Below are positions 11,787 to 21,273 of a stretch of DNA of 64,000 nucleotides, one piece after another. The stretch is from NCBI GenBank assembly GCA_003439945.1, contig QVRM01006033.1:52501-116500 (forward strand), read 5' to 3'. The stretch is from Dermanyssus gallinae. Taxonomy: Eukaryota; Arthropoda; Arachnida; Mesostigmata; Dermanyssidae. The notes under the pieces were generated by a model, which saw only the letters and a program-made list of their open reading frames with translations, ran no database searches and was not told the DNA's origin. A program made the translations under genes and the position numbers. Positions within the stretch are counted from its first letter, which is position 1. The number at the start of each line of letters is the position of its first letter.

Positions 11787-11836
<50 letters not shown>
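11711..11836. repeat. Inverted repeat with central (TA)n, followed by a second (TA)n palindrome
   Basis: ATACGTCTTAGAGTAC at 11725-11740 is exactly mirrored at 11765-11780 across a 24-base TA run. A second TA run (11791-11832) is bounded by CCAAA and TTTGG. The left flank ATATCTAG..GATACGTCTTAGAG recurs at 12083-12115 as ATATCTAGCCCATACGTCCTAGAG, also followed by (TA)n, so this is a dispersed motif. Confidence 0.9.
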
Positions 11837-12125
11837 GCGTAATCAAGGTAGTTTGCATTTGTATGGGGTGTTTATTTATTCTGCTGTAATTAATATTCTA
11901 CTTTACTTCAATATCTTTAAACCTATCGTTTGTACCTTGTACGTATTCGACTGTATTTAAATGGTAAAAACAGTTCTAACAATCTACTGAGCTGAAGTCT
12001 GAATAACTTGATAATCACCTACCGTTTAAAATCTGCGACTCACTTCGTTTCTGGCATGTAAGAAACGTTTTCTCATTTATATCTAGCCCATACGTCCTAG
12101 AGCTAGATATATATATATATATATT

Positions 12126-14330
12126 TATATCGGTATCGCCTTGAGCACCTTCTATGAATTTTCGCTGATGGATGTCAGATCATGCATTCTTGAGAGCACT
12201 CTAACTTTTCGAAAACACAAATAAATCTGACTGAGATAAAACTCCGGAGGTGCGAAGTTTGGGTAAGCACAGAAATCGCGCATTTTTTATAGAAAATTCG
12301 AAATCAAGTGCAAACTGGGAACCAACACGTGGTCGTGATGTAAACCCCAGGAGCGGTTCCTGTTTTCCAAAACATTGTTCTTTTCCGGATTACCTCACGC
12401 AATTTTGTTAAAACTTTCTGACAATACTTCCTGGTGACTGTCGGCTTTGTGCCTTGTGGTGAAATATTCCCTGGTGAGCGAAAAAATTATCAAACGTCGT
12501 CAAATTGTGTTTTTGCCGATTGTTTGATTTGCTTGGATTGTGGCATATTTGAATGCGCACTTCAAGAAGTTGTGTTCTACAAGTTCAGATCTTTTTTTGA
12601 AACATTTTGTTTGGTTAGACGCCTCACTTCAAAGATGTCACTCAAAAGTTGTGGGACTGAATGATCGGATTTGTTCTGCGGCCTCTCTGTAGTAGTAATT
12701 CGACGATTGTCCACAATAACTTTCCTATTTTCGTCAACGTCTTCTTATACGTTAGCGAAGTAACACAAGGTTACCAAAATCGTGCCCGTCTCTGAGTCAG
12801 CGATGAGAGATATCCCTGACCCCATTCTGTCTCGGTTCTGTTCTTCTTTCTTTCTATCCTCCGTTCGTTTCCCGTTTCCCTCTTGGTTTTCCCCCGTCAT
12901 TAGCCATTGACTGGCCCTATCTGTGAGATGGCATTCCTTCTTTCAGTTTATTAGGTTGTGCTGACAAATAGTTAGTCTGCAAGGGCGTTCTCTCCTTCTT
13001 AAATGCGTTCTTTAGACCAATGCGTGTGGTCCGGATTTGCTGCATGGGCATGGCTGACTCGAAAAGCTTAAGGCCGAGCTACACTCACCAGTCGTTTTCG
13101 TTGCCTCCGTGCATCCACGTTACTCGCGTATTGTGATATTGCTATGCATTCTGCCAAGCTATTCGTCCGGCTCCTATCTCTTCCCATTTAGGTGTTTGAC
13201 GGCCGCACATTACCGAGGCGCCGCGTTTTTAGCGATGATGAGCTTGTTATGCCTGGCGTCGTCCTGACGTTCTACAAGGGTTTCTATTTTTCTTTGGGAA
13301 GAAGTAGCAGATGTAGATAACTAAAGTTTCTGTTGTAACGCGTTCCCGTTCCCAAAGGACCTTAATATCGTACCTTACGGTTTAGACTGATGAGTTTGTT
13401 GGCATTAAGTCACCCACTCCGTTCTGACTTAGCTCAGTTCGGTTTCCTTATGAGGACTACCACGTCCCTTCTACTGTGTGCTGACAGATCTTGCAAAGCT
13501 CGGGTAGCTTTCTTAGACATCACAGTTATTGTTTGATCTCTTCAGGTATTATCCTCTACCGTGGAACTTGAAAGGACGTATTTCCTGTCTCTTTGCGTTG
13601 CCGTGTTCTGGGCTGTGAGTGCAGCCTGATATTCCTGCTAGCTCTGAAGTCTGCGCTGAGCTATGCTTTATACTATTCTAGACTTCGTGGTTTTCTTCAT
13701 GGTTCCAACGCATGCATTCTGGGCATGCGTTAAAACTGACAAAGAAAACTGACATAAGGACATTAGGGAAGAGGCAATCAGTCGCCGGCCTCCTACTTCG
13801 GAAGGTCCTGTTATACTAACCTTAACGCCTTACTTTTACAAGTTTCTTTTTGTAAATATTTTCTCTCTGCCGTTCCAGAAAACTGGACCTAAATGATTTA
13901 ATGAATAGTGGCAGCAAAACACCAGATTTTTGGCATAGAACAGATGAGTTTCTTGATGAGGCTAGGCCAGCATTCGTTTTCACGCGCGACCAACTCGGGA
14001 ACAGTCTCGTATCAGTCGTGGGAACTCGATCAGAGCCAGAGGAGGAGGACCTCTCTTCCTAGAGTGCAGGACTGTCTTTGCTCGCTGGCATCATTGTGTG
14101 CCTGCTCATTGATTAATTAAGGAGGCCAAAAGCGACTCCATCAAGGCTAGACGCCGGGCAACCTCCGCGTAAGTGCCTTGCAACAGGCTGCGCGTCATTG
14201 GTCACATTACTGGACCGCGGGGTTGGTTGTTGTTGAGGCAAGCAACCCCCTCGTGCACGCCTACTGAAGCCAGTGGGGCAAGTGTTTTTTAGGAGAGAAA
14301 ACTTGCCATGCACTCTCGTGCATCGAGAGA
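12126..14330. other. No gene identified
   Basis: The sequence is unique-looking with moderate GC. The open frames at 12434-12664 and 13908-14120 have no splice context or recognisable motifs. The second sits just upstream of the RLE relic and could be a decayed part of it. Confidence 0.4.
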
Positions 14331-14790
14331 CCAATCACGACATTGAGAACGGCGCACCTTAAACACAACCGTCCGATGCAGGAGCGGGACTGGTAAGACA
14401 CCGGACAGAATGACTCTAACACCTCTCAAAAACGACAAGGTCCGCCTGGTCTAGGGTACAAAGATGACTGACTTGCTCTTTTCCGTAATGGTCAGTTATG
14501 GAGCGCCGAGAGCTGGCCATACCCTTTCATGGGCCGAAAGAAAAAAGATTAGCAAATACTAGGAGTCGAATCACACAACTTTAGTCCGAAAGTTAGTCCG
14601 AAACAATGGGCCATTCAGCCTAACAATTGTTGACGAAGCTAGGAGAAAGGAGGCCGAAGACCACAACAGGGGATAAAGTAGTCACCCAGTTCCTTCGTTA
14701 GATATCGATGTTCAACGTGGTAACGCAATTTCCATGGTGTGCTCGCTGGCAAAACTGGACTCGGCCAAGTTCAATTTAGGTTAAATATGG
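14330..14790 (+). mobile_element. Decayed RLE retrotransposon relic (endonuclease region)
   Basis: Broken frames on the plus strand give DRMTLTPLKNDKVRLV, then GAPRAGHTLSWAERKKISKY and, at about 14700, LDIDVQRGNAISMV. These match in order the RPDGLTL, GAARAGHASALAEAGKVRKY and LSLDVQRGNAASV blocks of the copy at 17682-18890. Stops and shifts are frequent. Confidence 0.75.
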
Positions 14791-14812
14791 ATACGTTCCG
14801 AACTATAAGTAG

Positions 14813-14816
<4 letters not shown>

Positions 14817-14890
<74 letters not shown>
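14817..14890. repeat. (TA)n microsatellite followed by poly-T
   Basis: TA run followed by 17 T at 14891-14907. Confidence 0.9.
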
Positions 14891-14907
<17 letters not shown>

Positions 14908-15014
14908 AAAGATATACACACATACATAGTGTATATACAACATCTCGCATAAGTCTCTTGAGCGAAACTAACAACGAAGAAGGGCAATCATTAGTGCCGT
15001 TAAAAAGATAAGCG

Positions 15015-15251
15015 ATGCCGTTCCATGTCGGCCCAGGGTTGATTAGAGATGAGTTCGATTACCCGCCCATGCTCTGCGACGAGCCCCTGTACTATTTTTG
15101 GGAATACCATCATCCCCGAGCTGTGCAGTTTGCACTCCTATTCATTGGAGTTAGTGTATTTCTGGTCGGCCTTACTTTCGGACCTGAAGAAGCCAGCGAG
15201 GAAATATGGACTTACTTAAAAAACTGCTTCGCTTGCGGTGCATCGGGGTAA
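15015..15251 (+). CDS. Small single-pass membrane protein, unrecognised
   Basis: A 78-residue ORF from ATG at 15015 to TAA. Residues 1-33 are hydrophilic (MPFHVGPGLIRDEFDYPP, then CDEPLYYFWEYHHPRAV). Residues about 35-53 (VQFALLFIGVSVFLVGLTF) form one good membrane helix. The C-terminus is acidic, then cysteine-containing (YLKNCFACGASG). Base composition is higher in GC than the TA-rich flanks. The layout resembles a small mitochondrial inner-membrane accessory subunit, but I cannot assign a family. It could be an intronless gene, a terminal exon or a retrocopy. No AATAAA is seen close by. Confidence 0.45.
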   Translation: MPFHVGPGLIRDEFDYPPMLCDEPLYYFWEYHHPRAVQFALLFIGVSVFLVGLTFGPEEASEEIWTYLKNCFACGASG

Positions 15252-15320
15252 TCGTAACGTGTTATGTGGTATGTCTAATTGACGATTTTTCTACAAAATG
15301 AAAGGCATGCCGTGTTGTTC

Positions 15321-15331
15321 TATATATATTA

Positions 15332-15385
<54 letters not shown>
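15321..15385. repeat. (TA)n microsatellite
   Basis: Long TA run about 70 bases downstream of the small membrane-protein ORF. Confidence 0.9.
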
Positions 15386-15389
<4 letters not shown>

Positions 15390-15639
15390 AGGTTGGTTAT
15401 AAATGTGTATAACGTAATAAGGCTTGCTTAGTCATTTCGCTCTTGCACTATACGTAAGCCTAATTTAGATCTGCAATATCGTAACGCCGGAAAAAGAACG
15501 TGTTATGGCTCTCAATCTAGAAACTACAAAATGAAATAAAATGCAACGCAGCGTTGTACTTAGGAATGGCACTGCTGCGCTCTTTGAGGAGCGCACGACT
15601 ACACGATCGATTTATGTTCGGTGTGTGCTTGTTGTTTGA

Positions 15640-15790
15640 GAATAGTTCGGAAACGTATGATGCACATGCGTTACTAGAAGCCTACACGTGTATTTGTACA
15701 GGACTCACAAACCCACTGAGTCCCGACTCTCCTCCCGTTTCTACAGGTATTACCACACATCTAATGTCAACGATGTATACGATCGAATCC
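15640..15790 (+). repeat. Unnamed short interspersed repeat, family 3, copy 1
   Basis: Shares GTTCGG.AACGTATGATGCACATGCG, GGACTCACAAACCCACT and GGTATTAC with copies at 46958-47130 (+), 31209-31345 (-), 39750-39895 (-) and 53995-54170 (-). No tRNA head is obvious. From 15790 to 16440 I see no gene. Confidence 0.7.
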
Positions 15791-16440
15791 GTCCGGTGAA
15801 ACGCGCAATGAAGTGCCGGTCGGTTTTTGCAAGGCCTGCCTATGAATCTGTGGATGTCCAGACAGGCTGAACCGGCAAATGTTCCATGTATGCCACCGAT
15901 TTCTTTCAATACTGTCTGGTAGAGACGTTGGTGGAACTATTTGGGGCTTTTCGTCGGCGTCGATGTCGATGGGTTTCCTAAGATAATCTACATCAGGCGA
16001 GTCCGATTAATGTTGACTACTTGCTTGTAGGACTCGTTTTAGGATTTAAGGCAGCCTACTTTACTGCGTGGATTGCGCAAGGATATAGAAATACCGGTAT
16101 AGAAAGCCTTTTTGCGACTTTTCGTGCTTCAACGAACGATGTAGCTTTCGTTCAAAATCGTCAGTCCCGGAGTATATGGCAGTTGTGAGTCGCCCACACT
16201 GATATTATGCTGTTCCGAGCAATGACTAACGGTGACTAGGAGGTGGCTTTGTAGTCAGCCATCTGCTGAACAGAAAATGCAGGAGATATACGCGTCACTG
16301 GGCCGAGACCGGCACATCCTTCGTCTTCGCTTCGAAGTCAGCGTGGTCCGGGTCTCGGCTTGCTGTGAACATTTTTATAACAGTCTCGTTATATCTTCAA
16401 TATGATTATTATTATTCAACACTATGCCTGTAAAAAGAGA

Positions 16441-16530
16441 GGGGACTATTATTATTATTATTCATTTAATTCGTAATTGTGTTATTAGAGTACAATTGTG
16501 AGGTTCGAACGTGTCGCGTCGATTCAAGCA
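16441..16530 (-). mobile_element. RLE-family 3' UTR fragment next to an ATT run
   Basis: A short ATT run (about 16447-16465) is followed by TACAATTGTGAGGTTCGAACGT. On the minus strand this matches the 3' UTR motif ACGTTCATACCTCAAAATTGTA at 26174-26205 and ACGTTCAGACCTCTCAACTGTA at 17000-17022. No coding part remains. Confidence 0.5.
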
Positions 16531-16554
16531 AGTGCTACTTAGCTGCTAGAAAAA

Positions 16555-16603
16555 AAGCTCTGGAAGGATTTCACGGATGTGCCGTGAAATCCTTCCAGAG
16601 CTT
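16555..16603. repeat. Perfect 22-bp inverted repeat, 5-base loop
   Basis: Arm 16555-16576 begins AAGCTCTGGAAGG and arm 16582-16603 is its exact reverse complement. The loop is ATGTG. Perfect pairing this long suggests a very recent fold-back event or a small palindromic element. A conserved miRNA precursor would usually have bulges and a larger loop. Confidence 0.92.
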
Positions 16604-16878
16604 CTTGAACAGCTTAGTGGGTGTAGGCCATAGGCATCGACCTCATTTCAGCATGCTGCGCAAGGAAAGAGTTCGCAAATTGGAGCTCATACCCTGATCG
16701 CGGCAGCCATGCGGAAAGTGGTTGGGTCCAGCATGGTGCCTAAATGTGCAGATGGCAGGGAGGTCTAAATATTTCGGGTGGCTCGAAAAACCGCCTGTTC
16801 ACGGCGCGTACACAATGAGTCTTGAATATCTCTTGCTAGCTTTCTGCTACTATATCCGTCTAGTTTGCGCTGATATAG

Positions 16879-16929
16879 ATGTTCTTTCAAAGGACCGGGG
16901 TCCAATAGTATGCTATGTAATAAAGTATA
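16879..16929 (+). mobile_element. 3' end of a retroposon with AATAAA and ATT tail
   Basis: The segment AGATGTTCTTTCAAAGG..ATGTAATAAAGTAT followed by (ATT)n is identical to 21174-21225. It has a polyadenylation-like AATAAA just before the microsatellite, as expected of a 5'-truncated non-LTR insertion with a simple-repeat tail. Its tail meets that of the minus-strand RLE element on the other side. Confidence 0.75.
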
Positions 16930-16977
16930 TTATTATTATTATTATTATTATTTTTTTTTTTTTTTTATTATTATTAT
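16930..16977. repeat. (ATT)n / poly-T tract shared by two element tails
   Basis: Seven or so ATT units, a T run, then more ATT units. It is bounded on the left by the plus-strand fragment and on the right by the minus-strand RLE 3' UTR, which reads CATGTAATAAAGATAATAATA. Confidence 0.9.
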
Positions 16978-17538
16978 CTTTATTACATGTTAAACGATGT
17001 TACAGTTGAGAGGTCTGAACGTATTATTGCAAAGTTTTTTAAATAATTAGTTCACTCCATGGCGCCTAAAATAGATGCCGCGTTTCCTCTGCAAACGGCC
17101 AAGGACAATGCTTGCCTCAAGAATTGACCCTCTCTTCGGTCTTTCGTAACTTCCTGAATTCGCTTACTCAAATCTTTGAGAAATGCTTCGGTTCCCTTGC
17201 TGATTGGTCCTAGTGTCTCCATGGCGATAGGCACAAAAATATATCTTGTTTCCAGTCCAGCATATTTAAACCGTTTTCTGGCGTCTGCGTGCTTTGCTAC
17301 CCACCCCGGCTCAACAGAGCTGTGGTGTAAATAAGAAGCCGCGGTTGTGCACGAAACCGTTGCATCCCAAGCTAGGGACTTTCCATGTGACCATAATGCA
17401 ATGGTCACCCCATCAGGTCTTTCTTCGCCAGCGGACACTAAACCTCTCGGTTCAAGTGTAGATGGTATACCGGCTTTCCTAAGGGACCTTATGATCACAC
17501 CGTTCAGTTCAGCATGTCTGGACGATCTACCGGCGCTC
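16978..17538 (-). mobile_element. RLE retrotransposon fragment, subfamily B (endonuclease and 3' UTR)
   Basis: The minus-strand frame runs from 17538 to the stop at 17052: AGRSSRHAELNGVIIRSLRKAGI, ERPDGVTIALWSHGKSLAWDATV, YAGLETRYIFVPIAMETLG and LAVCRGNAASILGAME. It is the C-terminal half of the RLE domain with the PD...D nuclease residues intact. The 3' UTR follows (AACGTT-like region, GTAATAAAG) and an (AAT)n tail at 16930-16977. The 5' side stops exactly at the (ATT)n at 17539, the tail of the next RLE copy. Either that copy inserted into this one or both used the same tract. Confidence 0.85.

Positions 17539-17597
<59 letters not shown>
17539..17597. repeat. (ATT)n, 3' tail of the subfamily A element
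   Basis: About twenty ATT units. On the minus strand they follow GAATAAATATAATCATATAAAAATAAAT, so they read as the (AAT)n tail of the element at 17598-20326. Confidence 0.93.
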
Positions 17598-20326
17598 TAT
17601 TTTTATATGATTATATTTATTCAATTTCAAATCATTCACGGTCGGACCATGACATTTGGGTCCCTGCGAACGTGTGCACCATTACCGGGGGTCCAGTGTA
17701 GGGACCAGCCATTTCTGGAGGGTTCCTCGAACCGAGGCCGCATTGCCCCGTTGCACATCCAGCGACAGACGCTGTCTGAGAAAATCACTTGCTCGCTTAT
17801 CTCCGCTGGCTAGAATTAGCCGCTTTCCGACCTTCTGTAGCAAACTGCGAGTAGACGGACCCGGCCCGCCAGGGGTCTCGAAGGCAAGTGGGTGAAACTC
17901 GTACGGGTAACCGATGTTCTGGTACTTTCTAACCTTGCCTGCCTCGGCGAGAGCCGATGCATGACCAGCCCGAGCCGCGCCAGCACTGACCATTGAAGGG
18001 GCTAATGAGTCAGTAACTGTCGCGTCCCAAACCAGCATGCATCCGCGCTCGAACGGAGCCAAGGTCAGACCGTCAGGTCTCTTTCCGCCCTCTCTGTCTA
18101 CTCCGACGGGCTCCAGGACGCACGGTAGACCACTGGATCGTAGAGCTCTGCTAAAGGTTTCGTTCAAGGCTTGGTGTCTTGCTCGCCTACCTGCGCTGAC
18201 AATACAGGACAGCCCGTGGCGTCCATCTGGCTGGACGACGTCTCCGCAGACACAGGCATGGGTGTACACAAGGTCTGTTCCTAAACGAAGTCCGACCGCG
18301 ATCCTTACCGACTCGTCATCTAACAGGGTGCCGATCTGAGCACAGGGTATGGCGTGGAGCCATGCGCCCGCCCCCTTGGAGGAGACGGCGCGCAGCCTGG
18401 CCTTATCGGCGTCCGTGGCGCATTCCGCAATGAGGTTTTCGACTCTTTGCTCATAAAGAATTGCTGCCCATTCTCTCTGGTGTCCAGCTTCGACGGGCTC
18501 GTGACCGCACAGGGCAACTGCCTTGCGGTGGCTTGTCTCCAATCGGGCTTCTAAGTCCGTGAGAGCAACAGAATCCAGGAGGCTTCTTGCCTGTTGCATA
18601 GACCTATGGAGGGAAGCTGCCAGAGCTGTCTCTGATAAGACAGTCGCATCAGGTAACCCTAGGCCACCCCAAAGAACGGGGAGCAAAGTTTGTTGGCGCG
18701 CACGAGCGGATAGGCTGAGGTTTAGCAACGCCTCTAATGTAGACATCACGCGGTCGTTGAGTCGTTCAAGAATTCCTGAAGCTTGCGAACAGTCTGCCCC
18801 TTGAAACAAGTGGTTGAGACGAAGGGCCGAAAATGATGATCTCAGAAGAAAAAGGCCTCGGTGAGAACCTACCAAATGAATGCGTGACATTGCATTTTCT
18901 AGCTTGACCAGCCACCTCTCGAGGACATCCGGAACTCCTTGCGGGAATAGGGGGGACGCCTAGCAACTCTAAATTCTTGCCGACGGTCTTGCACTCTGGG
19001 AGAGCCTCTAGCACTTCGGAGTCAGCAGCACCTCCTACAGCATGGACCTCACATTTTGCAGGGTTTAGGGCCAGGCCACTCCGCTCAGCAAACTCAATGA
19101 CTCGGTGGATGTCCCTCATTACCGCATCGGGGGCGCCACCCAGAACACCGTCGTCCAAGTACCATACATTTAGAGGACATTCAAGAGAGTCGACCAACTC
19201 CTTGACAGCCATGCAGAACAGGGGGGGACCCAATGGGTCGCCCTGCTGCACTCCAGTTTGCGACATTATAACATCATGCGGCAGGAGAAGGCAAGAAGGC
19301 TCTTTATAAGCTAGTTCCACCTGGTGGAACATACTCGGGACATAGGCTTTTACCGCACTCAATAAGTAGTCCCTCCGAATACTGTTAAAGGCGTTTCTGA
19401 AGTCAAGCTTGACCACAAGGGCAGCTTCAGAGCGTGACTCCAAGAAGGACCGAGTCGAGTGCACTGCGGTTTCGCATCCTCCCGGTGTCGCAAACCCAAG
19501 CTGATGGACACCAAGAGCATGTGAGATGTCTGCCTTGTTCTCTAAGATGCCAATTTTTGCCGCCAGCCTCCGGATTGCAGATGAACATGCGATGGGTCTT
19601 ACGCTGCCATCTTTCTTTTTAAGGGCGAAAAGTCTGGCACCAAAGATGAGCGGTCGCCATTCAGAGAGCGGCGAACCCCAGCGAAGAAGATCAACGACCT
19701 TGGCCAGGGCAGCCGCATGTCGGTCGGCGGCAGCTCCTAGAGCGGGAGATAGCAGATCTTGTAAGAGCCGTGGTCTAATGAAATCTAGGCCCGCGGCTGA
19801 GCTTCGCGAAAACGTTTTTATGGCAGACCGAACGTTGTCGGCTGATGTGGTTGATGGCAAGGGCACGTAAGGAGGGCTAGGCCAGGACAGAGGTAAGGGG
19901 GCGGGGGGGGTGTTTATCCCACAGCAAAGCCGTCTCGCTGGGCTTCTGTGCCAGCGTGTCTTCTGAGATTAAAACCCTGGCCGCCGAAGAAACGTCGCCT
20001 TCCGATAGCTTGGTGATGGCTAGCCGCACGGTGTCAACTGTCCGCTGCCGGGGACGTAGGTTTGAAGGAGGGCCACTGCCATCGTCAAACCGTTTCCCCT
20101 GGGCAAAGTCGCGAAGGTTCTTCCGGACGATAACCGCCAATGACCGGTCATCCTTCCCACCATCGGGGAGGCGGAGGACAACAGGCGCGAAGGAGAGCAG
20201 AGTAAGCCAGGCCGTGTCGTCGTTGTTCTCTGCGACTGAGCACAGGACCTTGGTGAACTCTTCGGCTACTTGCCTACGTACTGATTTTGGCAAAATGCGG
20301 ACCAACCGCCAGCGGCGAGTGACATC
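17598..20326 (-). mobile_element. Best-preserved RLE-type non-LTR retrotransposon, subfamily A
   Basis: Reading from 20326 down: the N-terminal region (VRILPKSVRRQVAEEF, KLSEGDVSSAARVL) is open from 20305 to 19877. The reverse transcriptase follows at 19866-18766: SVRPIACSSAIRRLAAK, KLDFRNAFNSIRRDYLL, TGVQQGDPLGPPLF, WYLDDGVLGG, GLALNPAKCEV. Then 18890-17682 carries the thumb and RLE: CVCGDVVQPDGRHGLSC, SAGRRARHQALN, KRPDGLTLAPFERG..LVWDATVTDS, KVRKYQNIGYPYEFHPLAFET, LDVQRGNAASV. All catalytic residues I can check are present. Only two shifts break it: one at a C homopolymer (about 19900-19910) and one near 18880. No N-terminal zinc finger is seen, so the 5' end is probably truncated at the (ATT)n. 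Confidence 0.92.
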
Positions 20327-20396
<70 letters not shown>

Positions 20397-20419
20397 TACT
20401 ATTATTATTATTATTATTA
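20327..20419. repeat. (ATT)n between two head-to-head RLE elements
   Basis: About thirty ATT units with one ACT interruption. It lies at the 5' edges of both the minus-strand element below it and the plus-strand element above it. Confidence 0.95.
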
Positions 20420-20440
20420 CTGCTTCCTCCACGCCAGCAC

Positions 20441-21224
20441 TCCCGTCACAGCCTAGACAGTCGCTGGTCGACAGGCTCATACTTGTGTCGCAACAATCTA
20501 GGGTAATGCGTGTAGTCCCCCGGGCTGTGAGGCCTTTGGTTGCCGAGTCCCTATGCGACGTCCTCGACCTTGTGGCGGCCAACAACGACGTCCCTTTGTA
20601 GGAGGTGTGTCATTCGCTTACGTGGTCCTTCAACTGCCACCTCGCACCTCGTCATCCACCTCTTTGGCAGCGACTGTTCCGTCGAACCTCCGTGCGTTCC
20701 GCGACGGCTGGCGGTTCGAATTTCGCGTAGGTGGTGTTAGAAGAGTCACATCAGATGCGTGCGAATCCCCTGAGGACTCGGCACGCCGCGTTTCGTCTAA
20801 ACTGTCCGAGGGAGACGTTTCCGGGGCGGCCCGCTTACTATGCTCTACGGACTCGTTTGTTCGGGAGACGAAGTCCTGGCCTCACTTGCCGCCAAGCACC
20901 CACCTGCTCCATCGGACTCGGTTTTTCTGGACCCTCCTGACTCTATGACGCAGCGCCACTTTTCAGTCGATGATGTCTTGGGAGCTGTTGCCAGCTTTCC
21001 GGCTAGCTCGTCCGCCGGTCCTGACGCTTTGCGTCCGCGTCATCTGAAGGACCTCTTGCACCCGTGCTTTGACCGGTGGCAAGGAGACTAGCCGCAGCAC
21101 TTGCCAGAGTGGTGAACGTCTTGAGATGGGGTACACTGCCGACTGAGGTCAGCGAGCTTATATTCTGTTGTTCAGATGTTCTTTCAAAGGACCGGGGTCC
21201 AATAGTATGCTATGTAATAAAGTA

Positions 21225-21273
<49 letters not shown>

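Noticed and set aside
16555..16603. miRNA precursor
   Set aside because: The stem is perfect and the loop only 5 bases. Animal pre-miRNAs normally have mismatches and longer loops.
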